From: Actinomycetota bacterium
Lineage (GTDB): Bacteria > Actinomycetota > Actinomycetes > Nanopelagicales > Nanopelagicaceae
NCBI GenBank assembly: GCA_009702205.1
Contig: WLIM01000002.1
Coordinates: forward strand, 1 to 36,925
Direction of reading: 5' to 3'
Length of the DNA: 36,925 bases
The position numbers and the translations under genes are program-made. This document shows positions 7,795-15,919 of this stretch, in pieces (position 1 is the first letter of the stretch; each line of letters begins with the position of its first letter). The notes beneath the pieces were generated by a model, which was not told the origin of the DNA, searched no databases, and saw nothing but the letters and a program-made list of their open reading frames with translations.

Positions 7795-8535
7795 CTATTT
7801 CTTAAGTTGGGTTACTAAGTTTGTGATTGCGCCTGCAAGCAGGGTTGAATCAGATCCAATTGCAATAAATTTAAAGCCTTGATCAATAAAACTTTGTGCC
7901 GCAGTTGCATCTGCCGCCAAAATTCCAGCAACTTTGTTATTAGCCTTTGCTGCTGCAACTACCTTTGACGTTGCTTCTAAGAATTTTGGACTCTTAAAAT
8001 CACGAGGAACACCAAGTGCAAAACTTAAATCAAGCGGCCCTACAAATAACAAATCAGCCCCCTCTATCTTCGCTATAGCTTCAATATTCTCTAAAGCTTT
8101 TAGGGTTTCAATTTGGATAATGCATGCAGCTTTGGATTTTTCAGTTAGCCCTGAAAGATCGCGGCCCCATTTTGCGCTGCGGTTATAGGTCGCAACACCA
8201 CGATCGCCAAATGGTGGATATGACATGTGTTTAACAATTTCGCTAACTTGATCAGGCGTTTCTATTCTAGGAATCATTACGCCACTTGCACCTGCATCGA
8301 GCGCACGTCCGATACGAATTCTTTCCATAGATTCAACGCGAACTAAAGTTGGAATTCCATATGCCATTCCTGCAACAACGGTTGGGCCGACTAAATCCTC
8401 ACCGGCACCACCATGTTCTAGATCAAGTAGAACCCAATCAACTCCCCCAACAGCTGCAATTTCAGCCGCCATTGGTGTACCCATGCCAAGGAAAGTTCCG
8501 ATGGTTACGTGGTTGGGATCGGTAAATTTATGCAT
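7795..8535 (-). CDS. HpcH/HpaI-family aldolase (pyruvate-type class II)
   Basis: About 246 residues. The family shows in LLDLEHGG, GASGVMIPRIETPDQV, YPPFGDRG, IIQIETLKALEN (metal-binding Glu) and LLFVGPLDLSFALG. HpcH/HpaI enzymes are metal-dependent and cleave 2-keto-3-deoxy or 4-hydroxy-2-keto acids to pyruvate plus an aldehyde. I place the start at the ATG at 8535, which overlaps the iolD stop as TAATG, like the neighbouring junctions. An earlier ATG at 8547 would add four residues. Lying between iolD and dehydrogenases, it occupies the place expected for the DKG-phosphate aldolase IolJ but belongs to a different family. Its substrate is therefore an open question. Confidence 0.85.
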   Translation of the reverse strand: MHKFTDPNHVTIGTFLGMGTPMAAEIAAVGGVDWVLLDLEHGGAGEDLVGPTVVAGMAYGIPTLVRVESMERIRIGRALDAGASGVMIPRIETPDQVSEIVKHMSYPPFGDRGVATYNRSAKWGRDLSGLTEKSKAACIIQIETLKALENIEAIAKIEGADLLFVGPLDLSFALGVPRDFKSPKFLEATSKVVAAAKANNKVAGILAADATAAQSFIDQGFKFIAIGSDSTLLAGAITNLVTQLKK

Positions 8536-10499
8536 TACGCATGCCATCTTTGAGTTGAAAGTCCGGCTTCATAATCTGCGCGAATAGCAGCGACCCATGG
8601 CTGTGTTGAAACTTCAGCAGGAGCAACATCCCACCAAACATTTGAAGCAGGAAGATTTGCATGTTGAATCGTTGGAACAACAATCACAACTGGTCCATTT
8701 ATTGTGCGTGCTGTTTCTAGCGCGTTTCGAATTTCATCTGGAGTAGTTGCATAAATTGCCTTTGCGCCCATTCCTTCTGACATTTTAATTAGATCGATAT
8801 CTAGGTAATCACCTTCGAGTCTTGGTGCAGTGCCTTTTGTGCTTCCGGCTTCGGCAACTGATGGACCAGCTTGGCGATATCTAAATTCGTTTCCGAAGTG
8901 ATGTCCTACGCGCCACATTTGTAGGCGTCGAATAACTTGGTAGCCATGGTTTTCAGAGACCACAACAGTCATGTTGATTCCTTCTTGTGCAGCAGTCACT
9001 AATTCGGTTGGAGCCATTACAAATGTGCCATCACCGATGAAAACTAAGACGCGCTTTGATTGATCTGGAGTTGCAAGGCGAACTCCGATACCAGCAGGAA
9101 TTTCATATCCCATACACGAGAAACCAAATTCCAAATGTGCAAACTTACCTTTGGTTGCATCCCAAGCTTTTTGAATGTCTCCTGGAGCACCGCCAGCAGC
9201 AGCAATAATTACATCACCGCTCTTTGCAGTTTCATTCATCAATCCAATCAATTGTCCTTGGGTAATTACGGCATTAGTTACAGGTGAATCTGGAAGTGTT
9301 GTCTTATCAAATTTAATATCTGGATTTATCGCATCGGCAAGTTGCTTTGTCCAAATTGTTACACCGCTCTTAATTTTCGTAGCCCAATCTGATGACACTT
9401 TATAACCAGCAACAGCTTGTGTTAATTCGATTAAAGAAAGTTTGGCATCGCCAAGAATTGCAATTGCTCCCTGCTTAATCGCATCGCTTTCGGTGATGTT
9501 TATAGATGCGAATTTCACGTCAGGATTTTGGAACATTGATTGTGAGCCAGTCGCAAAGTCAGTTAGACGGGTTCCAATAGAAAGTATTAGATCTGCTTCG
9601 GCTACTAATTTGTTTGTTTCTGGCGAACCTTCAAGACCTAAGCCCATTAAGTGCCAATCTCCTGGGTTTTGAATTGCCCCCTTACCGCCAAAAGTTTCTG
9701 AGACTGGAATACCAGTCGCATTTGCAAATGCTTCGAGTTGTGCGGTTGCGCCTGAATAAATCACACCACCACCAGCAATAATCAACGGCTTCTTCGCATC
9801 TTTAATTAATTTAGCTACCTGGCCAATATCTTCACGCTCTGGAATTGCGCGACGTATCTTCCATTCGCGGTCTTCAAAGAATGCTTTAGGAAAATCAAAG
9901 GCATGGGATTGAATGTCTTGTGGCAGTGCTAGAACAACTGCGCCAGTTTCAACTGGGTTAGCTAGAACTCTAAATGCACTTGGAAGTGAATAAAGAAGTT
10001 GTTCGGGACGAGTAATTCGATCGAAGAATTTTGCTATCGGACGGAAGGCATCGTTAACCGAAATATCTGGCCCAAGTGGATGCTCTAATTGTTGAAGAAC
10101 TGGACCTTGGCGACGAGTTATATATGAATCACCAGGTAGAAGAAGGACTGGAAGATGATTAACAGTTGCTAGACCAGCAGCAGTAACCATATTTAGTGCA
10201 CCGGGCCCGATTGAAGCTGTAACTGCAAATGTTTGGGTGCGGTTTGTGGCTTTAGCGAAACCAATTGCGGCATGTGTTAGCCCTTGTTCGTTACGACCTT
10301 GAACAAAGGGAAGAATGTCATTGTATTGATCGAGAGCTTGTCCAAGTCCCGCAACGTTTCCGTGACCAAAAATTCCCATTGCTGCAGGAATGAAACGGCG
10401 TTTAACACCATCTGCAACCGTATATTGCGCAGCGATAAATCGAACCACTGCTTGGCCAACTGTTAGCCTTTCAGTTGCACCGTAATTTGGATTTGTCAT
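8535..10499 (-). CDS. iolD: 3D-(3,5/4)-trihydroxycyclohexane-1,2-dione hydrolase (IolD)
   Basis: A 654-residue thiamine-diphosphate enzyme that opens the carbocyclic ring of the diketone made by IolE, giving 5-deoxy-glucuronate. Evidence: the likely ThDP-activating Glu71 in GRNEQGLTHAAIG, a central TPP-enzyme domain, and the ThDP/Mg motif GDGTFVMAPTEL (489-500) with Asn517 in SENHGYQ. Length and IolD-specific stretches (RRLQMWRVG, FGNEFRYR) separate it from acetolactate synthase. The ATG at 10499 is chosen over one 27 bases upstream because it has GGGGAA (10504-10509) right after the preceding stop and gives the usual N-terminus. It is the core signature of inositol catabolism in this operon. 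Confidence 0.92.
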   Translation of the reverse strand: MTNPNYGATERLTVGQAVVRFIAAQYTVADGVKRRFIPAAMGIFGHGNVAGLGQALDQYNDILPFVQGRNEQGLTHAAIGFAKATNRTQTFAVTASIGPGALNMVTAAGLATVNHLPVLLLPGDSYITRRQGPVLQQLEHPLGPDISVNDAFRPIAKFFDRITRPEQLLYSLPSAFRVLANPVETGAVVLALPQDIQSHAFDFPKAFFEDREWKIRRAIPEREDIGQVAKLIKDAKKPLIIAGGGVIYSGATAQLEAFANATGIPVSETFGGKGAIQNPGDWHLMGLGLEGSPETNKLVAEADLILSIGTRLTDFATGSQSMFQNPDVKFASINITESDAIKQGAIAILGDAKLSLIELTQAVAGYKVSSDWATKIKSGVTIWTKQLADAINPDIKFDKTTLPDSPVTNAVITQGQLIGLMNETAKSGDVIIAAAGGAPGDIQKAWDATKGKFAHLEFGFSCMGYEIPAGIGVRLATPDQSKRVLVFIGDGTFVMAPTELVTAAQEGINMTVVVSENHGYQVIRRLQMWRVGHHFGNEFRYRQAGPSVAEAGSTKGTAPRLEGDYLDIDLIKMSEGMGAKAIYATTPDEIRNALETARTINGPVVIVVPTIQHANLPASNVWWDVAPAEVSTQPWVAAIRADYEAGLSTQRWHA

Positions 10500-10509
10500 G
10501 TTGTTCCCC

Positions 10510-11898
10510 TTACCAGCTTCGTCCATGAAGGATTATGGTTTTTTCTTCGGTCATTTCACTTACTGTCGAACGAACTCCTTCTTTGCCTACGCCACTTGAT
10601 TTAACTCCGCCGTAAGGCATCAAGTCAGCGCGCCAAAGTGGCGTCCAATTAATGTGAATAATTCCAGCATCAATTTCGCGTGCGGATTGAATTGCAACAT
10701 CTACATTCTTTGTAAAGACACCTGCTCCTAGGCCGTAAACCGTGCTGTTTGCCAGAGCAATAGCCTCTTTTATTCCATTTGCAGAACTAACAGCAATTGC
10801 AGGACCAAATAATTCGTCTTGTGCGAATGCTGATTTTGGATCAACATCACAAACTATTGCGGGTGAGACCAAAGTCTTATTTCGTTCCCCACCTGTAAGT
10901 AAAGTTGCACCTGCATTGACCGCAGCCTTTATCGAGGCTTCGACTCGAATAGCTTCGGCTTCAGTAATTAGAGTTCCTACCTTCGTATCAGGGTTTTTAG
11001 GGTCACCAATTTTTATCGCCTCTACTTTTGGCTTTAGTGCATCTAGAAAATTTGCCATAACTTTTTCATCGACTATTACGCGTTGTACTGAGATACAAAC
11101 TTGGCCAGCATTTATATATCCACCTAATGCAATGGCATCGGTGGCATACTCGATGTCGGCATCATCTAACACAACTACGGGGCAAGAGGAGCCAAGTTCA
11201 AGTGAAAGTTTCTTAACACCAGCAACGCTAGAAATATGAGTTCCGGTTGCAGTTGAACCAGTGAAAGATATTTTACGAACTCTGGAATCTGTAACTAGTG
11301 CGTTACCTAACTCAGAACCTGATCCATGTAGAACTTGGAGAACGCCTTCTGGTAATCCAGCATCGATAAAACATTTAGCAAGTGCCAAAGCTGTCAACGG
11401 TGTTGTGCGAGCTGGCTTTAGAACAACTGAATTTCCAACAGCTAACGCGGGCGCGATCTTGTGCAGAACTAGGAGTGCTGGGTAATTAAATGGACTAATC
11501 GCAACAACTACTCCAACTGGTTGGCGCAAAGTGAAACCAAGTTTTTCTAAGCCAGTTCCCTTGTTTGCATCAAGTGGAAGTGTTGAACCGTAAAGCTGCG
11601 AGCCTTCAAAAGCGGCAAGGCGAATAATTTCACCTGATCTAGATGCCTCACCTCTTGCTTCCAACAAACTCTTACCGTTTTCGCCAGAGATTATTTGTGC
11701 AATCTCTTCGCTTCGCTCATCAGCAAGAGCAGCAGCTTTGAGCAGAACTGCGCTGCGGATATGCGCTGGAGTATGACGCCATAAATCAGCGCCACTTACT
11801 GCTTTTGCAATTGCATTATCTACATCAGCAATCGTTGCGACAGGAGCTTGCCCAATTACTGCGCCATCGAATGGCGATTTAATATCCTCTAATTGCAT
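10510..11898 (-). CDS. Aldehyde dehydrogenase (lactaldehyde/glyceraldehyde-type), not canonical IolA
   Basis: A 462-residue NAD(P)-dependent aldehyde dehydrogenase. Visible features: oxyanion Asn138 in SPFNYP, Lys161 in VLKPARTTP, FTGSTATG (212-219), general base Glu234 in LELGSSCPVV and nucleophile Cys268 in GQVCISVQR. In inositol clusters the ALDH is usually IolA, a CoA-acylating methylmalonate-semialdehyde dehydrogenase. The motifs around Cys268 and Glu234 look instead like non-acylating lactaldehyde, glyceraldehyde-phosphate or sulfolactaldehyde dehydrogenases. It could oxidise the aldehyde released by the HpcH/HpaI aldolase two genes downstream. Its start follows the LacI gene stop after one base, and it is 11 bases before iolD. 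Confidence 0.85.
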   Translation of the reverse strand: MQLEDIKSPFDGAVIGQAPVATIADVDNAIAKAVSGADLWRHTPAHIRSAVLLKAAALADERSEEIAQIISGENGKSLLEARGEASRSGEIIRLAAFEGSQLYGSTLPLDANKGTGLEKLGFTLRQPVGVVVAISPFNYPALLVLHKIAPALAVGNSVVLKPARTTPLTALALAKCFIDAGLPEGVLQVLHGSGSELGNALVTDSRVRKISFTGSTATGTHISSVAGVKKLSLELGSSCPVVVLDDADIEYATDAIALGGYINAGQVCISVQRVIVDEKVMANFLDALKPKVEAIKIGDPKNPDTKVGTLITEAEAIRVEASIKAAVNAGATLLTGGERNKTLVSPAIVCDVDPKSAFAQDELFGPAIAVSSANGIKEAIALANSTVYGLGAGVFTKNVDVAIQSAREIDAGIIHINWTPLWRADLMPYGGVKSSGVGKEGVRSTVSEMTEEKTIILHGRSW

Positions 11899-11899
11899 A

Positions 11900-12934
11900 T
11901 CAACGTACCGCCTTCAGAGATGTCGAAGATTTTGATGATCTGCGTATGACAAGTCTTGGCTCAAGAAGAAAAGTCTTGCCCTTCTTAATTGGTTCACTTG
12001 GTTTTTCAACTAGAAGTTGCGCAGCCTTATTCGCAATTTCGATATTTGCTGGATCAATTGATGTTAATGAAATTTGACGAAGGTCTGCCAAGAACGTGTT
12101 GTCATAACCCACGACTGCAATATCGCCTGATATTGCGCCTTGCGCACCAATCGCGAGTAGATCGTTATATGCAGTGATTGCGGTTGGAGCTGATTTTGAA
12201 TTTACCAAATTGCTTGCTGCTTCAAATCCTGCGGTTTCGGTGGCTGCACTTGCAAGTTGAATTTGAATATATTTCGCTAAACCCTTCTCAGCCATTACAG
12301 CTTTATATGCTTCACGGCGAGATTGCGATACCGCACCATCTTCAAATGAAATATGAGCGATTCTTTGGTGTCCATTTTCAATTAAATGCTCAATCAAGAG
12401 TCGCATACCGGTCTCATCATTTGATCTGACAGTAGTTGCACGAGATAGACCTTCAGGAATCGCACTTGCCACAACTATAGAAACGCTTTCCGGTAAGGCA
12501 GAGAGTTGATGAATTTCTGGAATAGAACCGACGACTAGAACACTTTTTGGTCTTAAATCTATTAGTGCGCTAACAGTTCTCGAATCCAATATTTGTGATC
12601 CGGCACCATCTGAGAGCATTGCCGATGTCATAAAGCTATATTCACCTTTTGCTTCAAGTGCTGATCTAACTTGATCAACAATTTGTGCGAATAGTGGGTT
12701 ATGTAAATCTGCAACCAAGATTCCAATAAATGTTCCGGTTTCGGCAGCTAGCGAACGTGCCAAGAAATTTGGCGAAAATCCAAGTTCATCTGCCGCCTTC
12801 ATGACTAATTGTTTGCGATATTCGCTCACGGTTTGGGGCGCGGAATAGACCAAAGAAACTAGGGATTTTGATACTCCAGCCTTTGCTGCAACGTCGCGAA
12901 TAGTTGGACGTTTTGTCCTTGAAGTAGTTGTCAT
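11900..12934 (-). CDS. LacI-family transcriptional regulator of the inositol operon
   Basis: 344 residues: an N-terminal LacI helix-turn-helix (TIRDVAAKAGVSKSLVSLVY, about 11-30) with hinge helix SPNFLARSLA, then a periplasmic-binding-protein-like effector domain (GIFVADL-type start at GILVADLHNPLF, RSNDETGMRLLIEHLI, AITAYNDLLAIGA, VVGYDNTFLADL). It is encoded inside the operon it probably controls, overlapping the SDR stop by 4 bases (ATGA). A LacI-like palindrome lies on the operon's predicted transcription start (13952-13965). The expected behaviour is repression released by an inositol-pathway intermediate, but the effector cannot be read. An odd point: the usual second-helix reading TVSR is replaced by SLVS, which may alter operator preference. 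Confidence 0.9.
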   Translation of the reverse strand: MTTTSRTKRPTIRDVAAKAGVSKSLVSLVYSAPQTVSEYRKQLVMKAADELGFSPNFLARSLAAETGTFIGILVADLHNPLFAQIVDQVRSALEAKGEYSFMTSAMLSDGAGSQILDSRTVSALIDLRPKSVLVVGSIPEIHQLSALPESVSIVVASAIPEGLSRATTVRSNDETGMRLLIEHLIENGHQRIAHISFEDGAVSQSRREAYKAVMAEKGLAKYIQIQLASAATETAGFEAASNLVNSKSAPTAITAYNDLLAIGAQGAISGDIAVVGYDNTFLADLRQISLTSIDPANIEIANKAAQLLVEKPSEPIKKGKTFLLEPRLVIRRSSKSSTSLKAVR

Positions 12935-13902
12935 GAATGGACCTCAGGATTTGTGAGTGCAGTAATTTTTCCGGTATCAATCTCAGTTTTAAGTGCGATT
13001 AAAAGATCTCGAAGTGGCGTTGGCCCAATTCCAAGTGCCTTCTTGGTTGCTACATTGGAGAGAGAAGTATCGACTGGAACATTTCCAGGGAATTGATCTT
13101 CAAGTGATGGTTCGGCTTCACGCAAAAGTGTTTTATCCAATTCAAAAATTTCACATATTAGTCGGGCATAATCCATACGATTAATAGCATCATCGCCAAC
13201 TAGATGAAATGTGCCAGTAGCTTTTCTAGAGATGATACGTTCTACCTGAGCGCCAATCTCAGATGCAAGTGATGGCGCCGTAACTTTATTTACCAACTCA
13301 CCACCAAAAACTGTAAATGTTTTTCCAGCTTTCAAATCTGCAACTAGAGCTGAAGCAAAGTAACCAAATCCAACATCTTGAGTTCTAGGTCCGACTTCAA
13401 GAGTCTGATGTATTCCCATTACGCCATCAACTCTTGCAATGGCTCCGGTATCTGGAGCTAGATCGCGAATTACCTGTTCGCCCAAGGCCTTAAGTACGCC
13501 ATAGAAATTAACTGGATTACCAGTGTCAGTTTCAAGAGCCATATGACCCGTGCCATCCATGACCCAACCTGTTGAAATATAAATAATTTGCGCGCTATTT
13601 AAATTAGCAGCGTGTGTAACTCGTTGGGTGAGGCCGACAAATGAGTCGTAAGCATAAGCACGGTTTTGTTGGAGCTTATTAAAATCATTTGCAATTGCAG
13701 AATGAACAATTGCAGCGCAACCTTTAGTGGCATTAGCAATTGAATCAATACTTGATAGATCTGTTGTTACGGTCTTCCATGGGAGTTCTTTTTCGGGATT
13801 ACTTCTTACTAGTCCGATAACTTCATGGCCTGCAGCCAGCAACATATTTGCGATATTGCCGCCAACGAAACCGTTGGATCCGGTAACCGCAATCTTGGCC
13901 AT
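12931..13902 (-). CDS. NAD(P)-dependent SDR, RmlD-like (epimerase/dehydratase superfamily)
   Basis: About 323 residues, an extended short-chain dehydrogenase. The nucleotide motif is TGSNGFVGGNIA near the N-terminus and the catalytic YxxxK is in NFYGVLKALGEQ. The layout ISTGWVMDG ... ETDTGNPVNFYG resembles dTDP-4-dehydrorhamnose reductase (ISTDYVFDG in the typical protein), with a Thr-Asp to Thr-Gly change. The ATG at 13902 is chosen because it begins the Rossmann strand (MAKIAVTG). A longer frame from 13995 would run across the promoter. It is the first gene of the operon. In a catabolic setting it more likely oxidises a free sugar or cyclitol than makes dTDP-rhamnose, but this is inference. 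Confidence 0.78.
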   Translation of the reverse strand: MAKIAVTGSNGFVGGNIANMLLAAGHEVIGLVRSNPEKELPWKTVTTDLSSIDSIANATKGCAAIVHSAIANDFNKLQQNRAYAYDSFVGLTQRVTHAANLNSAQIIYISTGWVMDGTGHMALETDTGNPVNFYGVLKALGEQVIRDLAPDTGAIARVDGVMGIHQTLEVGPRTQDVGFGYFASALVADLKAGKTFTVFGGELVNKVTAPSLASEIGAQVERIISRKATGTFHLVGDDAINRMDYARLICEIFELDKTLLREAEPSLEDQFPGNVPVDTSLSNVATKKALGIGPTPLRDLLIALKTEIDTGKITALTNPEVHS

Positions 13903-13951
13903 AGTTATAAACCCAATTCCTCTAGTTTTTACCTGCGCTCCCCTGTTAGGA

Positions 13952-13965
13952 TTGGACCGCTCCAA
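13952..13965. promoter_or_regulatory. Probable LacI-type operator (TTGGA-N4-TCCAA)
   Basis: TTGGACCGCTCCAA has perfect 5-bp inverted arms around a four-base centre. It sits one base downstream of the predicted -10 box of the minus-strand operon that contains a LacI regulator. A repressor bound here would cover the transcription start. Confidence 0.55.
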
Positions 13966-13966
13966 A

Positions 13967-13995
13967 ACAATAGCCTTAAACCAGGTTTCATTCAA
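13967..13995 (-). promoter_or_regulatory. Predicted promoter of the iolE-iolD-lacI operon
   Basis: On the minus strand TTGAAT (13990-13995) and TATTGT (13967-13972) are separated by exactly 17 bases. Transcription would start near 13960, inside the palindrome at 13952-13965, and give a leader of about 58 bases before the ATG at 13902. Confidence 0.5.
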
Positions 13996-14002
13996 TAGTT
14001 CG

Positions 14003-14012
14003 TTCTATAGAA
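14003..14012. promoter_or_regulatory. Perfect palindrome TTCTATAGAA in front of iolB
   Basis: A 10-bp perfect palindrome 10 bases upstream of the iolB ATG. It contains TATAGA, a possible plus-strand -10 that would place the start about 5 bases before the ATG. It may be a second regulator site or only the AT-rich promoter core. Confidence 0.3.
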
Positions 14013-14022
14013 AGATAGGCCC

Positions 14023-14922
14023 ATGAGCAATCCTCGCTATTTCTTCAAGAAGGGCGAGCTAGCCAACGGCGGTTGGGATGTAATCGTTGATGGATCACTT
14101 CCTGGTTGGAAACACACTGGCACTCGCGTAGCAACACTTACCGGTGGCAAGAGTTTTGAGATCGCAAGCGACAAAGTTGAACGCCTAATCTGGCCATTGG
14201 ATGGCGAAGGGATTGTTGTTGATTACATCGTTAATGGCACAAGCAAGAGTCAGAAATTAGCGGGGCGTAAATCAGTCTTTCATGGCCCAACAGATGTTCT
14301 CTATCTTTCGATTGATACCTCTATAAAAATTTCTGGAACTGGGCGTTTCATAATCGCTGAAGCGCCTGCGAAGAATTCATTTCCGGATAAATATATTCCA
14401 GCTAAGAGCGTTCCAGTTTTTAGCAGAGGATCCGGTCCGGCCTCCAGACAAGTTCATAACTTTGGTGATCCAAGTGAATTGGCTGCGGATCGATTTATTG
14501 TTGTAGAAATTATTGTTCCAGCAGGAAACTGGTCCGGTTCTCCTGCACATAAGCACGACACATATATTCCTGGCGTTGAATCTAATCTTGAAGAAATTTA
14601 TTATTTTGAAGCTGCAGTTAGCAAGAACCTACCGGCGCAAGAGAATGCAGATCCAATTGGTTTCTTTCAAGGACGGGCATCTGATGAACGTGAATTTGAA
14701 TTAACGACAGAAGTGCGAAGCGGTGATGTTGTTCTTGTTCCACACGGTTGGCATGGTCCAGTAATGGCTCAACCAGGCTACGATCTTTATTTTATGAATG
14801 TGATGGCAGGTCCAGACCCAGATAGATCTTGGAATATTACTGATGACCCAGCACAAGGCTGGATAAGAAAGACTTGGAACGATAAAGATATCGATCCAAG
14901 ACTTCCCTACTTAAATAATTAA
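14023..14922 (+). CDS. iolB: 5-deoxy-glucuronate isomerase (IolB)
   Basis: A 299-residue bicupin protein that converts 5-deoxy-D-glucuronate, the IolD product, to 2-deoxy-5-keto-D-gluconate. Recognised from the N-terminal YFFKKGEL, the second-cupin metal block SPAHKHD ... LEEIYYFE, VVLVPHGWHGP, and the C-terminal NVMAGPDPDRSW and W-rich tail typical of IolB. It is the only gene transcribed away from the main operon and shares the 120-base divergent region with it. A weak AAGATAGG precedes the ATG; no other start fits. Its stop overlaps the stop of the convergent Gfo/Idh gene by 4 bases. Confidence 0.92.
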   Translation: MSNPRYFFKKGELANGGWDVIVDGSLPGWKHTGTRVATLTGGKSFEIASDKVERLIWPLDGEGIVVDYIVNGTSKSQKLAGRKSVFHGPTDVLYLSIDTSIKISGTGRFIIAEAPAKNSFPDKYIPAKSVPVFSRGSGPASRQVHNFGDPSELAADRFIVVEIIVPAGNWSGSPAHKHDTYIPGVESNLEEIYYFEAAVSKNLPAQENADPIGFFQGRASDEREFELTTEVRSGDVVLVPHGWHGPVMAQPGYDLYFMNVMAGPDPDRSWNITDDPAQGWIRKTWNDKDIDPRLPYLNN

Positions 14923-15893
14923 GGACGGCCCATCTTTGCAAAGATGGCATCAAAGAACTTCGCGAATTTAAGTGATTGATCCATAGGCATTAACCAATCG
15001 CTTCCACCACGAACAACACGGGCAAAGGAATCAGCCATCAATTGGTATGGATCGCACGCTTCAAAACGTTCGATTCGAACCTTGCCATCGATAGTAATTT
15101 CTAGCGTGCTTGGGTTGTTATGTGAGTTAAACGAATCATTTCCACCAGTGCGAAGTTCACCCTTTGTTCCCTCAATAATGAACCAGTGAGTTAATTGAAT
15201 ATTATCTGAGGCAACAGTTTCAGCTTTTGCGCCACCAATAGTGAAGTTCGCACGAGTAGTTTCGTCTGTTCCACCCTTGTGCCAAATAACTTGAACATCT
15301 AAGTCCGTAATTTCGGCAAAGTCCATCGCCCAAAGTGGGGCAACAGTTGAATAAGGTCCAAGGTCATAAAGAATTCCGCCACCAAGTTTTGGATCAAGGC
15401 GAATATTTTCTTGATCAAGTCCGTCATATGTAAAACAAGTTCTAATTTTAGTAATTGTTCCAAGTTCACCAGAGGCAACAATTTCTCTAATTCTTTGGCT
15501 GCGTGGATGCCAACGGTTCCAACTAGCTTCAACAAAAATTCGGTTAGTCTCTTTTGAAACTGCAATTGCTTCTTCAACTTCGGCAGCGTTCATGCCAAGA
15601 GGTTTTTCACATAGAACATGCTTTCCTGCGCGCATCGCCTTTATGGCTAAAGGAAGGTGCAGTGAATTTGGAAGTGAGATGTAAACAGCTTCGACTTTTG
15701 GATCTGCGAGAAGTTCGTCATAGCTTGTGTAGACATTTCCATTAGGCGAAATAGTTAGCGCTTTAGTCTTGTCACGTGATGCGACTGCATAAATCTCACC
15801 AACATTTGATTTTGATATTGCGGGAAACAAAGCTCGCTTTGCAATTCCGCCAGCACCAATAAAACCCCAACGTACCTTCTCTATTTTTTCCAT
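14919..15893 (-). CDS. Gfo/Idh/MocA oxidoreductase, dihydrodiol/xylose dehydrogenase-like
   Basis: 324 residues. The N-terminus RWGFIGAGGIAKRA carries the dinucleotide motif; CEKPLGMN contains the family lysine, and GGGILYDLGPYS replaces the H-containing block of IolG-type enzymes. That last feature is typical of the subgroup with D-xylose 1-dehydrogenase and trans-dihydrodiol dehydrogenase, which oxidise aldoses at C1 to lactones or aldonates, often with NADP+. It is the last gene of the four-gene operon that begins with the LldD-type gene. A role as the sugar dehydrogenase that feeds the UxaA-type dehydratase across the divergent promoter is plausible but unproven. Confidence 0.78.
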   Translation of the reverse strand: MEKIEKVRWGFIGAGGIAKRALFPAISKSNVGEIYAVASRDKTKALTISPNGNVYTSYDELLADPKVEAVYISLPNSLHLPLAIKAMRAGKHVLCEKPLGMNAAEVEEAIAVSKETNRIFVEASWNRWHPRSQRIREIVASGELGTITKIRTCFTYDGLDQENIRLDPKLGGGILYDLGPYSTVAPLWAMDFAEITDLDVQVIWHKGGTDETTRANFTIGGAKAETVASDNIQLTHWFIIEGTKGELRTGGNDSFNSHNNPSTLEITIDGKVRIERFEACDPYQLMADSFARVVRGGSDWLMPMDQSLKFAKFFDAIFAKMGRP

Positions 15894-15919
15894 GCGCAGA
15901 TACTAGCCGAGGAATTTAA

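Noticed and set aside
10742..11239. A 165-codon open frame on the plus strand opposite the aldehyde dehydrogenase gene
   Set aside because: It is antisense to a clear ALDH reading with catalytic residues, has no ribosome site and its translation resembles no family. It is a by-product of the codon use of the real gene.
10510..11898. Calling the aldehyde dehydrogenase canonical IolA (methylmalonate-semialdehyde dehydrogenase)
   Set aside because: The sequences around the catalytic Cys and Glu (GQVCISVQR, LELGSSCP) and the 462-residue length fit non-acylating lactaldehyde/glyceraldehyde-type enzymes better than the CoA-acylating IolA of about 500 residues.
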